Assembly: GCA_040221095.1 (NCBI GenBank)
Contig: JAVJVP010000017.1
Coordinates: 62,001-126,000 of the forward strand
Direction: 5' to 3'
Length of the DNA stretch: 64,000 bases
From: UBA1479 sp040221095
GTDB lineage: Bacteria > Pseudomonadota > Alphaproteobacteria > Rhodospirillales > Casp-alpha2
Positions 61,482 through 64,000 of this stretch are shown here, one piece after another. The notes beneath the pieces are model-generated. The model saw only the letters and a list, made by a program, of their open reading frames with translations. It was not told where the DNA came from and made no database searches. The translations under genes and the position numbers were made by a program. Numbering within the stretch: position 1 is the first letter of the stretch; each line of letters starts with the position of its first letter.

Positions 61482-61532
61482 GGGGTCGAATTCTATGTGC
61501 AGCTGTATAATTAATAGGTGAGGTGGCATGGG

Positions 61533-62042
61533 ATGAACGGTGGGATTTTCGGATCGTGGAAAATCATGCGCCGCCGGATCCTGCTTCAGGCCGGTGTCAT
61601 GGCGGTGTTTTGTCTTGTTCTGGGCGGCATGGCCGCGGCCCATGCGGGCAATCCTTCCATCCGATTCGCCGAATCCAGCCTGGTCGTGCATACGGCAAGC
61701 GGCGCCCATCCGTTCAAGGTCGAAATCGCGGCCGACGACGCGCAGCGCGCCCTCGGCCTGATGTACCGCCGCGACCTGGCCCCGGACCGCGGCATGCTGT
61801 TCGACTTCGGGCGCGAGATCTACATTTCCATGTGGATGCGCAACACCTTCATTTCCTTGGACATGCTGTTCATCGGCGCGGACGGGCGCATCGGATTCAT
61901 CCGCGAACGCACGACGCCGCAATCGCTGGAAACCATCGAGGCGCCGGAGCGCAACCGCGCCGTGCTCGAGGTCGCGGCCGGCACCGTGGCGCGGCTCGGC
62001 GTCCGTGTCGGCGACCGGGTCGAGCACGCAATTTTCCGCTAG
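61533..62042 (+). CDS. DUF192 exported protein
   Basis: A 169-residue protein with a signal peptide (basic MRRRILLQAG then hydrophobic core, cleavage near AHAGN). The DUF192 motifs are LGLMYRRDLAPDRGMLFDFG and MWMRNTFISLDMLFIGADG. The function of this family is not established. The ATG at 61533 follows GGTGAGG by nine bases; an ATG at 61566 gives a shorter signal and is possible. Confidence 0.88.
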   Translation: MNGGIFGSWKIMRRRILLQAGVMAVFCLVLGGMAAAHAGNPSIRFAESSLVVHTASGAHPFKVEIAADDAQRALGLMYRRDLAPDRGMLFDFGREIYISMWMRNTFISLDMLFIGADGRIGFIRERTTPQSLETIEAPERNRAVLEVAAGTVARLGVRVGDRVEHAIFR

Positions 62043-62104
62043 GCCCCGGACGGCCAAGCCGCGCTTGCCTTGGGCAGGCTTAAATCATAGGTTTCCCCCC
62101 GCGT

Positions 62105-62181
62105 CGGGGCGTAGCTCAGCCTGGTAGAGTGCGTGCTTTGGGAGCACGATGTCGCTGGTTCGAATCCAGTCGCCCCGACCA
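62105..62181 (+). tRNA. tRNA-Pro(TGG)
   Basis: A 77-base cloverleaf with acceptor stem CGGGGCG/CGCCCCG. The anticodon stem cgtgc/gcacg holds loop TTTGGGA with anticodon TGG, and the T loop is GGTTCGAATCC. The CCA end is encoded. Confidence 0.97.
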
Positions 62182-62311
62182 GTATTCGGGCAGGGGGCCC
62201 GGTGCCGTCCCGCCGCCCCGCCCATGTGACCGTTGACGGCGCGGCCCGATGGCCGCATAGAAGACCTTAAGACGCGCGGCAATCGGTCGCGCCAGGATGG
62301 GAATTGGGAAG

Positions 62312-62623
62312 ATGAGCGAAGCGCGCATTTTTCAGCCGGCGAAGAACGCCATGCAGTCCGGCCGGGGCAAAACCCGGCGTTGGATTTTGGAATACGAGCC
62401 GTCGGAGGCCCGCGTCGCCGATCCCCTGATGGGCTGGATCGGCTCGGGCGATACCCGGGGCCAGCTGCGGCTCAAGTTCGACAGCAAGGACGAGGCCATC
62501 GACTACGCCAAGAAGAACGGCCTGATCTACAAGGTGATCGAACCCCATACCCGCCGCGTCAAGCCGAAGAGCTATTCCGACAACTTCGCCTTCGACAGAG
62601 TGGGCGACGTCTGGACCCACTGA
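62312..62623 (+). CDS. NDUFS4-like complex I accessory subunit (ETC complex I subunit)
   Basis: A 103-residue protein of the NDUFS4/AQDQ family found in alphaproteobacteria and mitochondria. ARIFQPAKNAMQSGRGKTRR is the family start, and PLMGWIGSGDTRGQLRLKF the central motif. It stabilises the peripheral arm of NADH:quinone oxidoreductase; the complex I genes are not in the window. The ATG at 62312 follows GGGAAG. It lies between two tRNA genes. Confidence 0.92.
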   Translation: MSEARIFQPAKNAMQSGRGKTRRWILEYEPSEARVADPLMGWIGSGDTRGQLRLKFDSKDEAIDYAKKNGLIYKVIEPHTRRVKPKSYSDNFAFDRVGDVWTH

Positions 62624-62669
62624 TCCGGGCTGCGCGTCGGGCCGTTTTACCGGCGCATGCCTGCCGGGG

Positions 62670-62746
62670 GACCCCGTAGCTCAACTGGATAGAGCAGCTG
62701 CCTTCTAAGCAGCAGGTTGCAGGTTCGAGTCCTGCCGGGGTCGCCA
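62670..62746 (+). tRNA. tRNA-Arg(TCT)
   Basis: A 77-base cloverleaf with acceptor GACCCCG/CGGGGTC. The anticodon stem gctgc/gcagc holds loop CTTCTAA with anticodon TCT, the T loop is GGTTCGAGTCC, and CCA is encoded. Confidence 0.97.
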
Positions 62747-62779
62747 ATTATATCAATGACATAATGGGAGTGGGGCGCG

Positions 62780-63145
62780 GTGAGCTTGAAACGCATGGTT
62801 CTGCAGCTCGGGCAGGGAACCGATATCCACGGCGCGGACAGCACCAAGGCCGCCGAACGCGCGGTGCGTGACGCGCTGTGGCGGAATTTCCTGCAAATCG
62901 CCGATGCCCTGGGGCAGCCGCGCGACAACATGGTCATCGAGGTAACCATCGGCGCACCCCGCCCCGAGACCATCGACAAGGCCGCCGTCGCGGCCGTCTT
63001 TCCCTATGGCCAAATCACCGTGACCTGCAAGGAAGGTGGATTGGAAATAGCGACGCCGGACGGCCAGGATTCGACCCTGCTTGCCCATGCGGCCGTCGTG
63101 GTCCGCATGGACGTTCCGGACGACGTCCTGGGGGACGCCCGATGA
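62780..63145 (+). CDS. Lin0512 family protein, first copy
   Basis: A 121-residue cytosolic protein of the Lin0512 family, unknown function. VLQLGQGTDIHGADSTKAAE and VIEVTIGAPRPETIDKAAV match blocks shared with the second copy. The start is GTG at 62780. The stop overlaps the next gene by four bases. Confidence 0.85.
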   Translation: MSLKRMVLQLGQGTDIHGADSTKAAERAVRDALWRNFLQIADALGQPRDNMVIEVTIGAPRPETIDKAAVAAVFPYGQITVTCKEGGLEIATPDGQDSTLLAHAAVVVRMDVPDDVLGDAR

Positions 63146-63507
63146 GTGAAAAACTGGATCGCGTGATTTTGGAAATGGGCTCCGGTGTCTCGCTGCGCGG
63201 GGGCAACTACACGAAAGCCGCGTGCCGCGCCGTCGATGACGCCATCCATCATTCAAGCCTGTCGTTCATGCGCGAACTGGGCCGGGACCCGGATACCGAT
63301 ATGACGGTCGAGGTGACGATCGGCGTGCAGGACCCCTCGGCGGTCGACGTCGAAGCGGTGCAGGCCCTGCTGCCGCACGGCCGCGCATCGGTCCACGTCG
63401 TCAAAGGGGGCTTGAATGTGCCCTATCCCGAGCGCGGGTATGAGACCGTCATCGCCAGCGCGGCGGTCGCGGCATTTGCCGATATGTCGCGGTATAGAGC
63501 TTCCTAA
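63142..63507 (+). CDS. Lin0512 family protein, second copy
   Basis: A 121-residue paralogue of the upstream protein. ILEMGSGVSLRGGNYTKAAC and VEVTIGVQDPSAVDVEAVQA align with it without gaps in most blocks. The ATG overlaps the previous stop, so both are made together and probably form a hetero-oligomer. The function is unknown. Confidence 0.85.
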   Translation: MSEKLDRVILEMGSGVSLRGGNYTKAACRAVDDAIHHSSLSFMRELGRDPDTDMTVEVTIGVQDPSAVDVEAVQALLPHGRASVHVVKGGLNVPYPERGYETVIASAAVAAFADMSRYRAS

Positions 63508-63664
63508 AACCGGCGGAATTTCAGGTTTGGGAACTTTCCACGCGAAGCAGCGTTTCCGGCTTCCGACGCTTTCACGACAAGTCCCGGTTCTATGACATAC
63601 GTCCAATTGAAACGTATATCGTGTTCAGCAACACTAATAATCGCCCGGAATTTCTTCCCTGAAA

Positions 63665-64000
63665 ATGGACCAATTTGGAGTAAGCCCGTTGGTTGACAAT
63701 GCCGAAAACCGACGATCCTTCGCGACGAAATTGATGGAAGACCTAATCGTCCCGACCTTTGTGTTGGACGCCGAAGGTAAGGTCATCATCTGGAACAAAG
63801 CCCTCGAACGGTTGACAGGCGTGCTTGCCGAAGATGTGATCGGAACCAAGTCCCATTGGCGCGGTTTTTACGAAAAGCCTAGGGCATGTTTGGCAGACAT
63901 GTTTGTCGGCGGAAACAAAGAAGACCTGGATGCGCTGTACGCCACCCATTCCGCACCCGAAGTGCACAACGGGCTCAGGGCGGAAAATTGGTGCGTTATG
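63665..64000 (+). CDS. PAS-domain protein, N-terminal part (cut by window edge)
   Basis: The first 112 codons of a gene that runs off the right edge. After a short leader the PAS core starts with VPTFVLDAEGKVIIWNKALE and continues RLTGVLAEDVIGT. Such openings are common in sensor histidine kinases, diguanylate cyclases and chemoreceptors; the output domain lies outside the window. The frame contains no stop between the ATG at 63665 and the edge. No Shine-Dalgarno sequence is evident. Confidence 0.78.
   Translation, partial: MDQFGVSPLVDNAENRRSFATKLMEDLIVPTFVLDAEGKVIIWNKALERLTGVLAEDVIGTKSHWRGFYEKPRACLADMFVGGNKEDLDALYATHSAPEVHNGLRAENWCVM

Noticed and set aside
62085..62328. Minus-strand short frames across the tRNA-Pro gene
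   Set aside because: They lie antisense to a clear tRNA and have no protein features.

Overview
The window is about 65 % GC with strong GC bias at third codon positions, which fills the opposite strands with long spurious reading frames. Several markers suggest an alphaproteobacterium, most likely of the Rhodospirillales type: an NDUFS4-like complex I accessory subunit, alphaproteobacterial-style pyrE and gcdH, an ELM1-like protein, PAS_5-family proteins, Lin0512 proteins and a complete Cpa/Tad pilus locus. This placement rests on gene content only. No rRNA, CRISPR array, prophage or complete insertion sequence is visible.

Layout. 1-4432 (minus): the start of a secreted alpha/beta hydrolase, then a dipeptide-type ABC importer (two permeases and a binding protein, no ATPase in view). 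A DUF559 nuclease-like gene with paired palindromic repeats interrupts the importer in the opposite orientation. 4454-7518: pyrE, a 400-bp gap that may encode a structured small RNA with its own intrinsic terminator, and a TPR-sulfotransferase. 7589-14564: a catabolic and regulatory neighbourhood with a GntR/FCD regulator (promoter and operator visible), a PhyH dioxygenase, a SAF-domain dehydrogenase, a PAS_5 protein, an ELM1-like protein, a TIM-barrel isomerase-like protein, a cupin and an FAH-family hydrolase.

14762-35546: two TadE-like pseudopilins, a DUF3047 protein, an RND efflux pump with its adaptor, a chemoreceptor, and then the Tad pilus locus. That locus comprises a divergent vWA TadG-like gene, flp, cpaA-B-C-D-E-F, tadB and tadC, with tadD convergent behind a strong hairpin. 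Together these encode pilin, prepilin peptidase, secretin, localisation ATPase, motor and platform.

35676-50267: a MarR-type regulator, a HAD phosphatase, glutaryl-CoA dehydrogenase, several hypothetical proteins, a serine hydrolase, an orphan Panacea-domain protein, a complete five-gene Liv-type ABC transporter, a second PAS_5-like protein and an IlvD/Edd dehydratase.

50405-64000: an operon of circularly permuted ATP-grasp, alpha-E and transglutaminase proteins converges on a ten-gene Mrp-like antiporter operon that has three large NuoL/M/N-type subunits. Then follow DUF192, tRNA-Pro(TGG), the NDUFS4-like gene, tRNA-Arg(TCT), two overlapping Lin0512 paralogues and the beginning of a PAS-domain protein cut by the window edge.

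No single stretch is an unmistakable new system. The best leads are the DUF559 and palindrome insertion inside a transporter operon, the candidate small RNA before the TPR-sulfotransferase gene, the Lin0512 pair, the GntR-PhyH-SAF dehydrogenase operon, and a probable ATA start codon in the antiporter operon.
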